64,000 nt of DNA, from NCBI GenBank assembly GCA_013398295.1, contig VZSF01011296.1, positions 62,001 through 126,000 of the forward strand, given 5' to 3'. The position numbers and the translations under genes are program-made. Numbering within the stretch: the stretch's first letter is position 1; each line of letters starts with the position of its first letter. Positions 1-56,300 of this stretch are shown piece by piece. This stretch comes from Chionis minor. Taxonomy: Eukaryota > Chordata > Aves > Charadriiformes > Chionididae. The notes under the pieces were generated by a model. It ran no database searches, was not told the DNA's origin, and saw only the letters and a list, made by a program, of their open reading frames with translations.

Positions 1-192
1 AAAATGGGCTTTGGCATATTCTTAAATTTTCTGATTTTGGCAAAATTAGATTTGGATTTAAAGCCAAACCATAGAGCAGGTATTTCTTGCAATGCAAACT
101 GCACCAATATCCCACATTCACTATTTTTTGATGATGTTCATCTCCCTTATCCCAAAAAGTATAACTACTGATTATTCAGAGTTTTCTTTCAG

Positions 193-43281
<43,089 letters not shown>

Positions 43282-45329
43282 AAACCCTCTCCCATAGACA
43301 CTTGGGTTCACAGTCACCTTCACTCCTCTCAATAAGTTAATTTAATCTTTGAAATACTCGGTGCATTCTTTTTCCCCTCGACACTGCATGGTATATAGAT
43401 AATTTATAAGGCACAGAATTGAGCCTTTTTTTATGTTATTTGCAGTGTCGCAGTTATGAAATGATGACGTATATTTTCCAGAGTGCATTCCATGTGTTAT
43501 GTTTCTCGTATTTATTTTGCTTAGAGGAGAAAATAGGCCCAAATAATTTTCATAAGCTTCTTTCTTCAAACAAAAAGTATTTTATTATAACTTGAGACCG
43601 TATGTATGCCTCGGTATATAAGCTGGCATTATTTTACTTGCTGGTGATGAAGTTTAAGTGGAGAAAAGGCATTTCTGAAGTTGCAAAGCGTACATCTTCG
43701 TGGCGAATGCAGGACCTGAGCTGGAGCGCCGAGAACTCTGTTTAGACTAAATGTTCATGTCCCTCAAGGAGGCTCCAGCACACCTTCTGCACTGGGTCTG
43801 TGTCGTGCACTGCAAATGCTACCCACCATTTCAGTCACTTCCTAGACATCGAAGAAGGAAATGAAGACGTGTTTATGATCTCTCCAACCCCATCCAACAT
43901 TTAGCTTCAGGCTGCCTGAAAACTCACTAGGTATAGCCCCAAGAAGCGCCTCTCCTGACTGGATGTTGTCCCAACTGCGGGCTTGTACATTTGTTTAGTC
44001 ATGTTTGCGTATGCTATAGATATTAAACTCTTAGGGGCTGGCAGTGGTCTTCCTAGCTGAGAACTGGCACATCTTCTAACTGTTACATGGATTTGGTAAG
44101 TGCAGTATCACTGCCTGTAACCAAGCTACTCTGCCGTCACGTCTGCTTACAGCAGAGGCGACCTCTTGCTTTAGGGCAGAGGTGGTGGGTACACAGTGGG
44201 ACAGTCAAAGAAGGAACTTCGTGAGCCTCTCATCTTATGGATGGCACCGTTTTCCTCTTCCTCCTGCAATAATTGTGTGCCAAAATAAACTAGAGAAGCA
44301 CATGGAAACGGTAGAATGCAAAACTCGCAGGTTCTAATAACTGGTTGAAAAAAACTGAGCTCAAGAGAAATTCAGAAAAATTACAAAACCCTCCTTGGAA
44401 AGGTGTACTACGGAGAGCAGGACTGCATGCAGTTTGCAGGCACTGCATAAATCCTACAGGACCAGATGTTGTCGGTAAAGAACAAAACAGAAACAAGTGT
44501 AAATCCTATAGAGCTCAAAGGCTTGAGGAAAAGAAAAGATGGAGAAAATCAATCGTACAAAAGCTGATTCTGAAAAAGAGGGAGGAGGGTTGGCTGAAGT
44601 TTCACTCCTGATTATTAGGAAACAGATGATCCTAGATTAGTCCGAAGGAATTTGCTATAGTGCAATAGAAAGCGAAGGTGCTGTTGAGAGAACGCGGACA
44701 GCTATAATAACCTACAACCTCAAAATAAACCCGCAGTACAAAAGCAGCAGTGAAGGCTCTTGCCCCACCTTTAGGACACCAGTCCTTCTCTCCCACATCA
44801 GGCTGGTAAGTGGTTTTGGTGATCTCCATGCTTGGGCAGTACTGAGCCACCAGGGAAGCCTTCCCATCTTGGGAGTTCCAGAGAAGCTGTTGTAAGACAT
44901 TAATCTGGCTGATTTCTGGGTTTGGCTTAAAAACAGTAAGAAATGAGCAGTGGGAGTCTTAAAAAACAAGATACGTTGACATTTGTTCTGAGTAGAGTTG
45001 CTAGCACTTGTACCCAGACCCAAGCAAGAGGTAACAGAGTTAACCTGAGGAGCTGGGGAGCAAGGGCGAGCCTTGGCCACACTTTCTGGGAGAGAAAGCA
45101 TAGCCGAAGAGCAACCTTGGACTGCCAGTTCATGTGCTCATCAGTTAGGTGTTTTGAGGGAGGTAGGTGCTTGGCACGAGGGTGGTGATTGAGTAAACAC
45201 AGAGATCAAAGGCAGAGGGAGAACACCTGGGACAGGAGAGGGCGGCAGGGAGGAGGATGGCAGGAACTTGTGGCATACCATGGAACTATTCCCTGAAGAG
45301 GATCAGTGAGGTCTAATGTGCCCTGCAGC

Positions 45330-45860
45330 TGGGGACCCCTTGGGGGGGTCAGGGTGCTTCACCTGTCCCTTGTGAGGATGGGGATGGATGGGTCAAAGCC
45401 CACGGGTGAACCACAGTCCTCAGGTCTCCTTTGCTGCTCGTCCCTCGCTGTCCCTCGGAGGCAGGGACTGCCCCTTCTCTAGGCCAGCACGTCCCCCGCT
45501 CCGGGGGTGGTGGATGCCCATCCTGCCGGGCTGAAGGTGCATTTGGAACACGTGGTCCTGCCGGTGCTTGGCTCAAAACGCGCTGCTCCCGTTCCAGACC
45601 TCCGCTGCCCATGGAGCACGTCTTGGTGTGCTCTGCGGCGTTGGCCACCTTTCCAGATCTGGTCCTTGGAGCGCCATAGCTGTGTAAATGCTGGGACACC
45701 GGTGAGGCGGCTTGAAACGGAGCGCTTGGCTGTCCCGAGGCACCTGCTGCTGCTCGCCGGGCCACAGGTCCGCCAGCCCAGCGAGTAAAGCCGGGGGCTT
45801 TCCACCGGTGTATATATCCGTGTGTAGACGCCAGCGGAGGAAGGGGCCCCACATACTGGT
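45330..45860. other. GC- and CpG-rich block between the two genes
   Basis: A sharp rise in GC within AT-rich flanks. I count about thirty CpG dinucleotides between 45430 and 45840, far more than in neighbouring stretches. Long open frames on both strands (up to 167 codons) follow from the GC content and have no family features. It could be a CpG island for an unannotated transcript, a conserved regulatory element, or GC-rich 3' UTR of COL19A1. Confidence 0.6.
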
Positions 45861-45945
45861 TTCCATTCAGTCAAATGAACTGCTGGTCAGGTATCTTGCA
45901 TGAACATTTTTTTCATTGATTTCTTTTTACTTCTTTAGTAATTCC

Positions 45946-45951
45946 AATAAA
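45946..45951 (+). promoter_or_regulatory. Candidate polyadenylation signal AATAAA
   Basis: Canonical hexamer in ATTCCAATAAAGTAAAA, 2.7 kb after the COL19A1 stop. One of several candidates; use cannot be shown from sequence alone. Confidence 0.4.
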
Positions 45952-45970
45952 GTAAAAATCTAAATATTTT

Positions 45971-48900
45971 TTTACTTCCTAAGTTAATTTTAAACTTCAT
46001 TTCCTGTGATAATACCAGTAAGGGTGCTGTCTTGTAAAGGGTATCTGCCTGACTGAGAGGTTTCCAAGCAGCTCCCGTCCTGGAAGGCTGTACATAGACG
46101 ATTGCGCCGCGTTAGTGGTATGTGTATATTTTGGGGCTTTTAGCTAGCTGAAACCGAGCATCTGTTATTTGCTGGATGAAATTGCTGTATGTTATTAATT
46201 TACTTGAACTTACCAGAAAGCAGAACACTTTTTATATTTGAAGAAGTTTATTTTTTCATCTATGTTTCCTACAGATGCCTTTTTCTTTTTATAGGCTCAA
46301 ATCTAAAGGTGTTTTAAAATGTATTTCAACGCTTTGAATTTATTTGCAGCTAACTTTGCTAATTACCTTCTTGCGTTATTTTGTATTTTGCTAAAAGCCC
46401 ACTTTAATTTTCTCATGTGAGAAAGCGGGTATTTTGTTGTATGGGCTATCTTGATACCTTTTTAGAGATGCCGTGTTCTTCTCTGGGGTAGAACAGAGTT
46501 AATCCCAGCTTAACTTTACTTCACACTGTTTTGCTCCTGCTCTACATTTGTAGAATTGAAAGCAGAATGTAGCTGGAAACGTGCTTCCACATGGTTTTCT
46601 GGTTTGGCCCCTGAAATTTCTTTACAGTTTCAGACTGATGTCTTGGGTTTTGGGAAGGGGGTCAGAGAGGGCTGAGGGTTACTAGTCTATTTTGCGATTT
46701 GCTTTATCAATTTCATATCTGTTTTGAGCAGTCTGTGCTGCAGTAAGGAACTAAACACGGAGAATTTTTTCTTTTTTTTCCAGTAGCAGAAGGGTTTTCT
46801 TCTCATTTGGGAATGTTTACGTACAACAGGAGTTTGATCTGAAATATATTTGACAATGTTTTAAACCTTTCTTAAAAGCTCTCTGAGCTTTGTTCTAGTT
46901 CAGGGTCAGACTGTTATATTTTATGGCAAATTGCTTTGTCGCCTACTAAGAACGTGCTGGGATTTTCTTCAAATACCTTTGTACAGGCTACTCAGTTTGC
47001 CTCAAGAAAGTAATAAGCTTGGTAAGAGGGGAACTTTTCTGAGGCTGCGACATCCCTCCTTTTGTCCACACGGTGGAGTTCAAAACATATTTTCCGTACA
47101 AAGGATAAAGCCCAGGCAGAACTCGCTCAGCAGCGCAAGAAATGACCCAGCGCTGCGTAGACTCACAGCACAAGAGTCAGTGGTTCTGATTTTGTTCCTG
47201 AGCCTGATGGTTTTGGTTTGTTTGTTTTTTTTCCCCCTAAAATCCACTTAGTTTTGCATGGTAGTATTTGCAGAAATGCTGCCATTCCTGGGTAATTATT
47301 GACAGGTGATATTGCTTAGATTTTACTGGTGTTTTGTATATATACACTTTATGGAAGAACATGCAGTAGCAGGACATCCTGCTTTCAGGCATCATTTATG
47401 TCCACTGTAATGAAATTTGTCTCTAGGGGAGCAGGAAGTCTGCTACAGTTAATAGCAGCATTACAACAGCATACTTAGTACCATCAAGCAACAGTGCAGC
47501 CTACTTAGTAATGTTTTAAGAACCAATATTTTTGTCTTAAAACTGGATTTGGTTTCAGTGCTAAAAGAGCACTGTGGTATGGCAACAGGATTGATTGTAT
47601 CATCCATCCTCCCTTTATGTTTTATGATGTGGATTATGACAGATGATAGATAATGCACAGTTTTGTTAAATAAGCGTATTTTTTAAAGTAATGGGTAATC
47701 ACGCAAAATATTTTGGCACTTCTTTTTCACAAGGGTGAAATACTCTTTTTCATGTCAGTGTACACTCAATTTTTTTCTTCTTTTTCTGTAATGTTTACAT
47801 AAAAATCTTGGAAAAACCCAACGGGCTACACTAGCATTTTATAAACTTGTTTCTCCAAATATGCTACATAAAGCCACCCCCTAACCTTGCATTTTATCAA
47901 TGTCGTAGAACTGCTGCTCTAGCATGTCATGTTAGAACACGAGAAGTATCTCAGGAATCAAAATATTGTTGGGTTGGGGGTTTATTGTGTTTTAGATTCT
48001 GGATGTGCTGAGTCATATACATTTTCCTTGAAATGGTTATGTCCACTACAACTAGATTGTACTGGATGGATGTTTAAATCCATCTGCGTACATGTAGGTG
48101 GGTGTAGGCCATGGAGAACAAGTTTAACTGTGACCTTGCCTCGGTTGGTGTTCAAGTGGAAAACTCAAGCTTCACGATACCTTAAGGAAATGTAGTTTTC
48201 AAACATTGATAGCTAACAAACATTACAGATTCTAGACCAAAATAAGTTTGTAGCTAAAAAGAATGTAGTCTACGTGTCTGTTAGCAGTTTTATCTCTGAG
48301 TCTGCTGTTTCACAAACACGAATACATTTAATGATTTACTGAAGCTTTGGTGTAAATATATTCTGTCTCCAGTCAATATTATTTGAAGGATTTTCAATTA
48401 CATACCTTATTTTATTATTTTCTTTCATTTCCGAATGATGTGCAGCTGTCACTGAATGAATCACAGTATGTGCCAACTGGTTGCTTCTTTCCTTCATTGT
48501 ATTTTTGGTTTGCAACATTTAAGGTTTGGTTCAATGGAAATGTATTAAGTGGATAGAAAATGACTTTTTACATTGTTATGTGGCCATTTACATCTGAAAT
48601 AGGATTCCAGATGGAATGGAAACATTTCACATATTTTCTGTTTGTGGCTCTGCCAGAAATAACAGCCTTCCCTTCCGTGTCTGATCACGGGAGGGAGGAT
48701 GCAACTGCCATGGAGAGAAAGGAGAGGCACAAAGCCACCACAGCGGGCCTCGGGGAGCATTCGGCACCGGGGCCACAAGGCTGGGCTGGCTGAATTCAGG
48801 GAGGGGGTGCTTTTGGCCACCCTGAGGTCAGGCTTCTGCTCCCTGTGGGTTGCTTAATCTTAGGGCTCCACAGTCTGGAAAGAAAAAGTGAAAAACTTTG

Positions 48901-51900
48901 GCCTTACATACATATATATACACACACATATGTATACAAAAAACTTGTGGAAATTAATCTAATCTTTGAATCAGATGCAGAGAACTTTCCTGTCTGAATA
49001 CGAGATAATCACTTTTATTCAAGACACTGATTTACTGAACTGTTTAACTTTAGGTAGCTTTAGTATTTTTTTATTGTTCTCTTGCTGCCTAACTCTCCCA
49101 GGAGAAAAAAAGAGAACTCTTATATCAATGGCATTTTAAAGGATGCTGGATAATAAATTGACCACTAACCTGATTTTCTTTCTTCAAATTTAATAGTGGC
49201 TTCATCAAGCTTGCTTCATATGTTTGTCTAAAGCTGCCACGGTTTACTACTCCTTTTGAATGCATACACAGCAAGCAAAACAGAACGGCAAAACAAAACT
49301 TTGAGGGGGAGGGGAATAAAACTGAAGCTGTAACAAATCATATGGGAGTAACGTGCCCTACAAGATAAAGACATTTCTTCTTTACCTGTGATCCATGAGC
49401 AGAGGAGATGCAGTGACTGCATTTCAAGTGTAAAGGAACCAGAAACTACATGGCTAAATAATAGCACAGTGGTGAGCAGGTCAAAGAAACACATTTCACC
49501 CAATTATCTAAGTAATTTAAAAACTTTTGCGAAAATTCAGCGTGTGTTTGTACATGGTGCACAACTGCTAGGCTCTGCTACGGGAAACCAACACGGTTGT
49601 CTCTGAAACGAAGGGACTCGGTTATGTTCCCTCTGTCCTTCAAGTAACCTTGTAAGTACCATCTGTTGACAGTTTCCCTTTTTGAAGGAAGAGCAAGTTT
49701 GGTTGTAGACCTATGTTTGGCTCTGGGTAAACTCAGATTATGACTCAGGTGTTCAGGGAAGCAAAATCTAGCATAATCTTCCCCAGCCTTGCTTTCTTGC
49801 CTCATTTAGGAGCTCCAGCTTGTGCCCTAGAGCTCCTTTGGCTAGAGAGAGACTTTGGCCTGTGTGAAATATTCATTAGAGTTTTTTGGTAGCAGTTCAT
49901 ACTAGGTTGCTTGAACCCAGTGATGGCTGTGACAGAAAACATTTATATATATAAACTATAGATGCGTAGTGTATATATAGATGGCTTAGTGCAGTATGCA
50001 GCAGCAGTGTTACTAATACTTGTTCATAGCCTAGTAGGGAAGGCATTGCCGTCACCATTATAAAATGCCAGATTGGATTGTGAAGAACTGGTTATCATTT
50101 TGAGGGCGAATGTTAAACATCTTTCACTTGGTTCCTGCCTACACTTAAGTAACCGAGGCACTAAAATATGTATTTATCACAGTGCAATTCAACTTCCAGA
50201 ATTAGGAGTGGTGGCAGAGATCCTGATGGGTAAAAGTGATTTTCACTAGTCGTTTGTTCAAAAAAATAAAATCTCATCTCATAGCCTTTTATGACATTGA
50301 ACCACAAAGAGATGAGAACAAGATTTACATGGGACTTCCCTGAGATCCCAGGAGTATCTGGTCAGAATGGGCAGCACACTGTCAGCAGCTTGTGAAACCT
50401 CTCAAGCTCTTTGCTTTGTGCCTTCTGAATATATTTATTTAAACTAGCACTATTTTCTTCTGTATCACCAGAGTTCATGCACCTTTCTTTTAAATTCATA
50501 ATTCTGACTTTATTTTCCAAAACTTTATTTACTTGAATATGCTGTTACTAAGAATTCAGTTCCTGGTATTTATTGGTACATGGTCTACCATTCTTCAGAT
50601 AAATTTTTTCCACTCTTGTGCAACATTTCAAATTGGTAAATACGTTGATTAACCAATGTGTCCCATAATGACTTACAATGGGCCTGAGGATTTGTTCTTC
50701 AGTTCTGTATTTTGAGCTAAAACTCACGGGTCAGCTTAAAGGCAGAAAATCTTTCATAATCTTAAGCTATCCACTTATACAGATTCTGCATTGAATTGAC
50801 CCTCAATGTTGAATTTCTTTGATTGTAACAATTATTATTTGGTTTTTACATATGAATGTTTTCTCTCCTACATGAGTTTCTTTCCATTGTAGAATTTTAT
50901 GCATTTTTTTCAGACTATATTTTTTAAAGCACTTCACATTTGTATTTAAATGTTGGGGTTTTTTGCTTCTTTTGATTCATTATGTTTATGCATTACATAT
51001 GGAAAATAATATTTTCATTCTGTTACCGGTTGGGTTTTTTTCTTTTCTTTTTAACAGTTTTACACACTTTATAGTCAAAATAAAAGTTTGCTGGTGAAAC
51101 TACAGCTTGTGATTATCACTAACATTTTATTTGTCACGCAACGTAAGGAGTACTTTTGAGGACTACGCCCTAAGCCAGTAAGAACTGACCTACTTCAAAA
51201 ACTTTGCAGATGCCCTTTATGTGTGTATAAGATAATCACCTCGGATGCAATTGCCTGGATTTGTTTCTTAAGAATGAAATTCTTCACACTGATCAGTTCT
51301 GATGACTTCTTGTAGTAGTAACGTAGATGTTGGTTATGAGGGAGTTTGGCCAAACCTGGAAGCACAAGAAAACCCTCTGTCTCCAGCTTTGCCCAGAGTC
51401 CCTGGGAAGGATGGCACATCTCTAATTGTCCATTTTCTTCTGCCATCTTTTTCCCTGAAATCTCACCCAGTGCTGCTTCTGTAGAACTAAACAGAGAGCA
51501 GTCGACACTTGTAGATAAGACTTACTTGTAAAGAAAAGATTCAACCTCACATATTTTATCATTTAAAATACTGGGCTGTGCAAGGGACATAAAGAGATTA
51601 CTAAAATTAATGTCCTTTAACTCATTCTCAAAAGTCCCTAATAAATGTGCAAATATACTTTCTTTTAGTAGGCAGCTTAATCAGTCATTTTTCTCCCAAG
51701 TGATCTCTTATTTAGGCATTTTCTGTCAACAGGAGGTGACAGAGAAGCAGCTCTTAGATGCAGCTAGAGCATCAGGTTTGGTTTGGGGGACGCTTTACCT
51801 TTGGTTTTTTTTCAAGAATTCCTTTGAGAGTGTATATTATACCAGTACCTTTCCCTTTAGTGTTGTTGTATATGTTACACGCAAAATGCATAGCTCAAAT

Positions 51901-52300
51901 GATCGTGTTACTTCTTTATATTCTCACATGTCATAAAAACAAATCAACTACTTGGAACATAAACAGACAATTAAGGGCTAGGAAAAGAATCAATGCTTAA
52001 AGCAAGGGTGCCAGAGTTTGTATTTGAAAATTTGGATGACTCATAGCAGAATGAAAGGAAATCTCATAGGATGGTTTCATTGTTGTCTTTGAGAGACAAT
52101 ACACTTCAGAGAAGGTAAAGTCAAAACCACAAATAGTTTAATTTATACAGAGAGAAACAAAATATCCATATTGCATTTTTCCTCTAAAAATTGAGTTTAT
52201 CTAAAAAAAGCAACTTGGGATGTCTAATGGCTCTCTTCTAGCTGGCCTGTTTATTGGTATCGAATGTGACCATACATACAAAAACATATGGGGGTTTAAA
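45971..52300. other. Non-coding interval between the convergent 3' ends
   Basis: AT-rich with no transposon, coding exon or RNA gene recognised. Its left part may be distal COL19A1 3' UTR. Small features: a TA/CA simple repeat at about 48903-48940 and AATAAA hexamers on the + strand. Its right edge meets the COL9A1 3' UTR. Confidence 0.6.
51079..51084 (+). promoter_or_regulatory. Candidate distal polyadenylation signal AATAAA
   Basis: AATAAA in GTCAAAATAAAAGTTTGC, followed by T/G-bearing sequence. Would imply a COL19A1 3' UTR of about 7.8 kb. Unproven. Confidence 0.3.
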
Positions 52301-53191
52301 ACATTATTTATTTGTCTTCTTGTACAACCGCAGACGTTACTTCAAAATCTGTAATCTCTACTTATAAAACTTTTATATTTCTGGGACTCAAAGTTCCCTT
52401 GACAGTGGGTACTAGTGTTTTATTTTAATTTCGCATAGAAGGAGGCAAGCTGAAACAGGCTTCATACAAAATTACAAATGCAACACAAATTGGAGTGGAA
52501 AAGGGAGAGGTTATTCCACATGGCTTATTCATGAGAAGGCAGTGATCATACTTTTACAGAGATTCACAGCATAAAAGTTGTCAGGGGTGGCAGGTTTTCC
52601 TAAGAACAGCCTCCCACCTGTGTTTCTACAATTGAAATGCAGAGCTGAGGGAAACTTAGCATATCCTGTACAGCACATACATAGAATGAAACAACTGTGC
52701 ATGAAGTGATGTAATCCGCTCAGGGGTGCTCTGGAATTTATTTTACAAATATATAAAAGAATAGCTACAACTGAAGTAAATAAACTATTCCTTTTTTTAT
52801 TTGATGCCTGAAGACACATTATTTCACTGTACATCATATACAGGAATTCAGTAGGGGAGGAGGAGAAATCACAGAAATTTATTTAAAAAAAAACCCAAAC
52901 AAACAAAACCAAAAAACCCCAGACAATTGCCTTTTTTTTTCCCGCAAAGGAAAAAGGAGCCAGAAGGCATTGCCTGTGGTGTTTCTGTAAGCACCATTGT
53001 TCCAGCTTGTGTTGCTAGGTACACCTTTAGAAAGAACGTACAACCACTGCGTTAAAAATGTCTTGCTGAAACCTCGGTTGAAAGGTTTCTCTCCCTGTTT
53101 GTATTTCTCCTTCATTCCCTATTTTTTTTCCTCAGCTGTCTGTGCAGGAAGTTGATGGATGCCGACACTTCATGGCGCTTGCACTGCCCGT
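52300..53191 (-). other. COL9A1: COL9A1 3' UTR (approximate)
   Basis: Sequence after the COL9A1 stop, extending to the farthest of the clustered AATAAA signals. A-rich on the + strand at 52885-52920. No coding sequence. Confidence 0.5.
52307..52883 (-). promoter_or_regulatory. Cluster of candidate COL9A1 polyadenylation signals
   Basis: Minus-strand AATAAA hexamers at 52878-52883, 52796-52801, 52737-52742, 52419-52424 and 52307-52312, i.e. 0.3-0.9 kb after the COL9A1 stop. The sequence does not show which is used. Confidence 0.4.
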
Positions 53192-53376
53192 TCAGGGCCC
53201 TTTCATGTTCTTACCGGCTCTCTGTCCCGCCTGCACTCTGCAAGACGAGGGCTCGCAGTAGCCGGGAGGGCCGGGAGGGCCAGGAGGACCAGGAACCCCA
53301 GGCTGACCTGCCACCCCAGGGGGACCTCGTTCACCATCGCGGCCTTCCCTGCCGTAGCTGGCTTTGCCTGGTTCAC
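53192..53376 (-). CDS. COL9A1: COL9A1 last coding exon, end of COL1 and NC1
   Basis: Encodes [32 protein letters not shown], then [22 protein letters not shown] and the stop (53194-53192). KASYGREG is a second break in the triplets. The C-x4-C pair begins NC1. Acceptor CTTTTCCAG (minus strand), phase 1. Confidence 0.96.
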
Positions 53377-56300
53377 CTGGAAAAGTGGATGCGGGTGGGA
53401 AAATTGGCAGCACGTGACTTGCATAGCATACATGTAGCTTTAGTGAACATCCTGTTCTTAAAAGCTGTCACGAAAATGGGGTTTTACTGCTCTCAGCGGA
53501 TTCCCCAGAGAGGTGCCTACTTAAGACAGACGGTTTTCCTCCGATAGACAAGCAGGCGGTGTTTACACATCTACACTCATGAAACTTCAGGCCCATCTCT
53601 CTCCAGTTATACTGGACCAGGTCTGCTGCTATAAAACCCTATGCAGTGAAACTGATTGCAGCACTGCAGGCAACCCTCTTGGTGATGCATATGAAGGTGT
53701 AGATGCTACTCGCTCTGTCAGAGTTAGGTTAGCGCTCCAGAAGGGGTCATCAAGAACTTATTTTTATTCTCCACTCAGATGTGCTGGGGGAATAGATGCA
53801 TAGAGTGGAACTGCTGAGCACTAAATTATCTTTTTACTTCTAAATCTTCAGTGACGGGATGAAATATAGTGATTTTTAGTAAGCCTCTTCCCATGATAAA
53901 CTTCTAAAGACGACGACTCCCAAGTTCCACAGACATCCTAGGTATCAGTATTTACTCAACTGACTTTTTTTTTCCCCCTCCTTTTAAAAGGAGGCCTATT
54001 TTGGTAGTTTCTGCCTATGTGTACGTACAGAAATGTACCATAAAGAGATACTGATGGAAATAACATGTTTATTTTCCTTTACTGGCCACTAGAGGCCAGT
54101 CGTGCTGCATTTAGCAACAAGAATCTGTCCTGGACTCCTGTTCTATAACGCTGCAATTAATTACCACAAAAATAAAGGAGCGTTGTACTTTGAATGTCCT
54201 AAACTATGAATGGAGATTTTGAAGATCGCTGTGGCTGCCAGTGAGATAATCTGGTTTTGTCACCTTTTTTGCTTATGGTTGTTGGGTTTTTTTCATGTAA
54301 AAAAGAGGCGATTTTATCTCTCTCTACGTATGTGTGAGAGATATTGCCCCTTCTTTTTTTTAATGTTTTGTATACATTTTTCCTAACCTTTCTCCACTGA
54401 GTTAATGGGGGTGGTAGCTCTTTAGTAAAAGAGCTTTTAATTTTTATTTGTGACTGTATCATTACCTATAAAGTAAAAATTAAGAAGTACTGTTATTTGG
54501 AAGTTTACTACTTAATGGACATCTTTTATCTTTTCAAGGCAGCTTGACGTATCAGTTATGAATAAATGTTTACTCTCGTCTTTATCCTCGCCCTTTTATA
54601 TTTACCTGGAAGACCTCTTGGTCCAGGGTAACCTTTCAGTCCTCTGCCTGGAAATCCTCTGTCTCCTCTTTCTCCTGGTTCACCTAAAGCAAATTCATGA
54701 AACATTAGTTACAGCCTGCTTGGAGCATTATTTCCAGCAAGTTCCCTCTCGGAGGTGAACAGCTAATAAGCAGAGAATTCAGGTGGATGTATAGATTCTT
54801 ATAATCTTTGAATGATGTCCTGACACGTGTCTTTGTAAGAAGTTTGGGATTTGTTTGGGGTTTTTTCATCCATTTGAGTTATACTCTGAAGTAGACATGT
54901 TGGAGGGGAAAAAAACCCACTCAGGGCTGGACAAACAGTAGCAGATGAAATATGCCATTGCCTAGAAAACAGGAATAAACTCAACTCACAAAATCACACA
55001 GGCTTTTTTGGAATACAGACTGAGGGTACTGGCAAATGGCTTTTGCAAGACCACGTAAACTCCACTAGTAAGTAGAAATTCTCAGGTGCTGGTCCCTTGA
55101 GACAGCTAGTACAGAGAAGAAAAGAGAAGCTGGCTTGCACACATTACAGTATTATGTTGACATCCACGTAAGACATTCATAAAGTAAAACAAAGGAATTT
55201 GTTGTCGTGTATTGGTATTACAGAGACTTTTCATTGGTGGGTGCCCAGCTTTTCTTCAAACTCATATGTTACTCCAAGCAAGAAGAATCTTAGTAAGAGC
55301 AAGCTTTTTTTGTTATTGTTTTAGTTGTAAAGTTCAAAATTTGTTCACTGTATATATTCCATAAGTATCTACCACTCATGAATACGCTATATAAACTCTT
55401 GATTATTTTTTTTTTTCTCTGCAAGTCAAAAGTCCAAGTATATGCCTAATCATGTTTGAGTGGGCTTTATATTATACTTTCTTGTTCTGCAGTGAAGAGT
55501 TGGAATAGACTGATAAGTTTGGGGCTTGCCTAGAACTGGCACAGTAGAAAACAAGGAAGCTATGTAAAGGAACACAGGAGTCAGCACACAAGTCCACGCT
55601 TCAATCAAAGATGCACAGAGGGTGCTAGAGGAGAAATCCTATCGCTGTGCTTCAGACTGCCTGGTCAACATGGAGATTCAGCCTGTCTTTGTGAATGCGG
55701 CTATGGGAAGCACCAATGTCAGGTTATCCCTATATACTTCTGCTATTTCCAGCTACTGAACACTTCAGAGTAGTGTTTACTGCTGGTTACCTCAAACTTC
55801 TCCAGCTTTTTATTTCTGATTCCGCCCTCCTTCACTACCCCAAATTGCTCGTTAAAGTCACATCTTCCTTGAGCCAGCTCTTTTTGACTCTGCTTTTGTT
55901 GATGCTGTTAAACTCACTGTACCTTTGTATCTTCTCCTCTGTCTCATGGTTACACATTCTTCTGTTTCTCTTTCCACTTTATCATGCTCTTCTAAACCAT
56001 TCTCAACAGCCTCCTCCTTTTCCCTTTTATCATGTCCTAGGTACCCTTTTCCTTTCACTCCCATCTCCGAAAACTCCCCAAATGGATGAGGAAAGTCAGT
56101 TCATCCCTGTGACCTCTGTGGAACTCTGATACCAGGAACTCAGAGTGGAGCACTGAGGTTGTTTTCAGGGTGCCTGCCAGGTACTATCATGACAGCACTT
56201 GCACATGAGAGCATTCACCACTTCTCTTGGATCTATAATTGTATTTCAAGGTTTACTGTTGGGTAACTTGGGATTTGATGACAATTATGATAGGAAACAA

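Larger units (their letters stand above)
43282..45970 (+). other. COL19A1: COL19A1 3' UTR (minimum plausible extent)
   Basis: Starts after TAA. Candidate AATAAA signals lie at 44284-44289 and 45946-45951; further ones at 49315-49320 and 51079-51084 would give a far longer UTR. The human transcript, as I recall, has a multi-kilobase 3' UTR, so the true end may be later. No coding sequence seen. Confidence 0.5.

Noticed and set aside
45349..45903. Overlapping ORFs of 63-167 codons on both strands
   Set aside because: Products of high GC content; low-complexity Pro/Ser/Arg/Gly sequence with no motif or splice context. The block itself is reported as a CpG-rich region.
55695..56129. 144-codon Leu/Phe/Ser-rich ORF that looks like a membrane protein
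   Set aside because: The stretch is pyrimidine-rich, so CTN/TTN/TCN codons dominate by composition; no start context, splice sites or homology cue.
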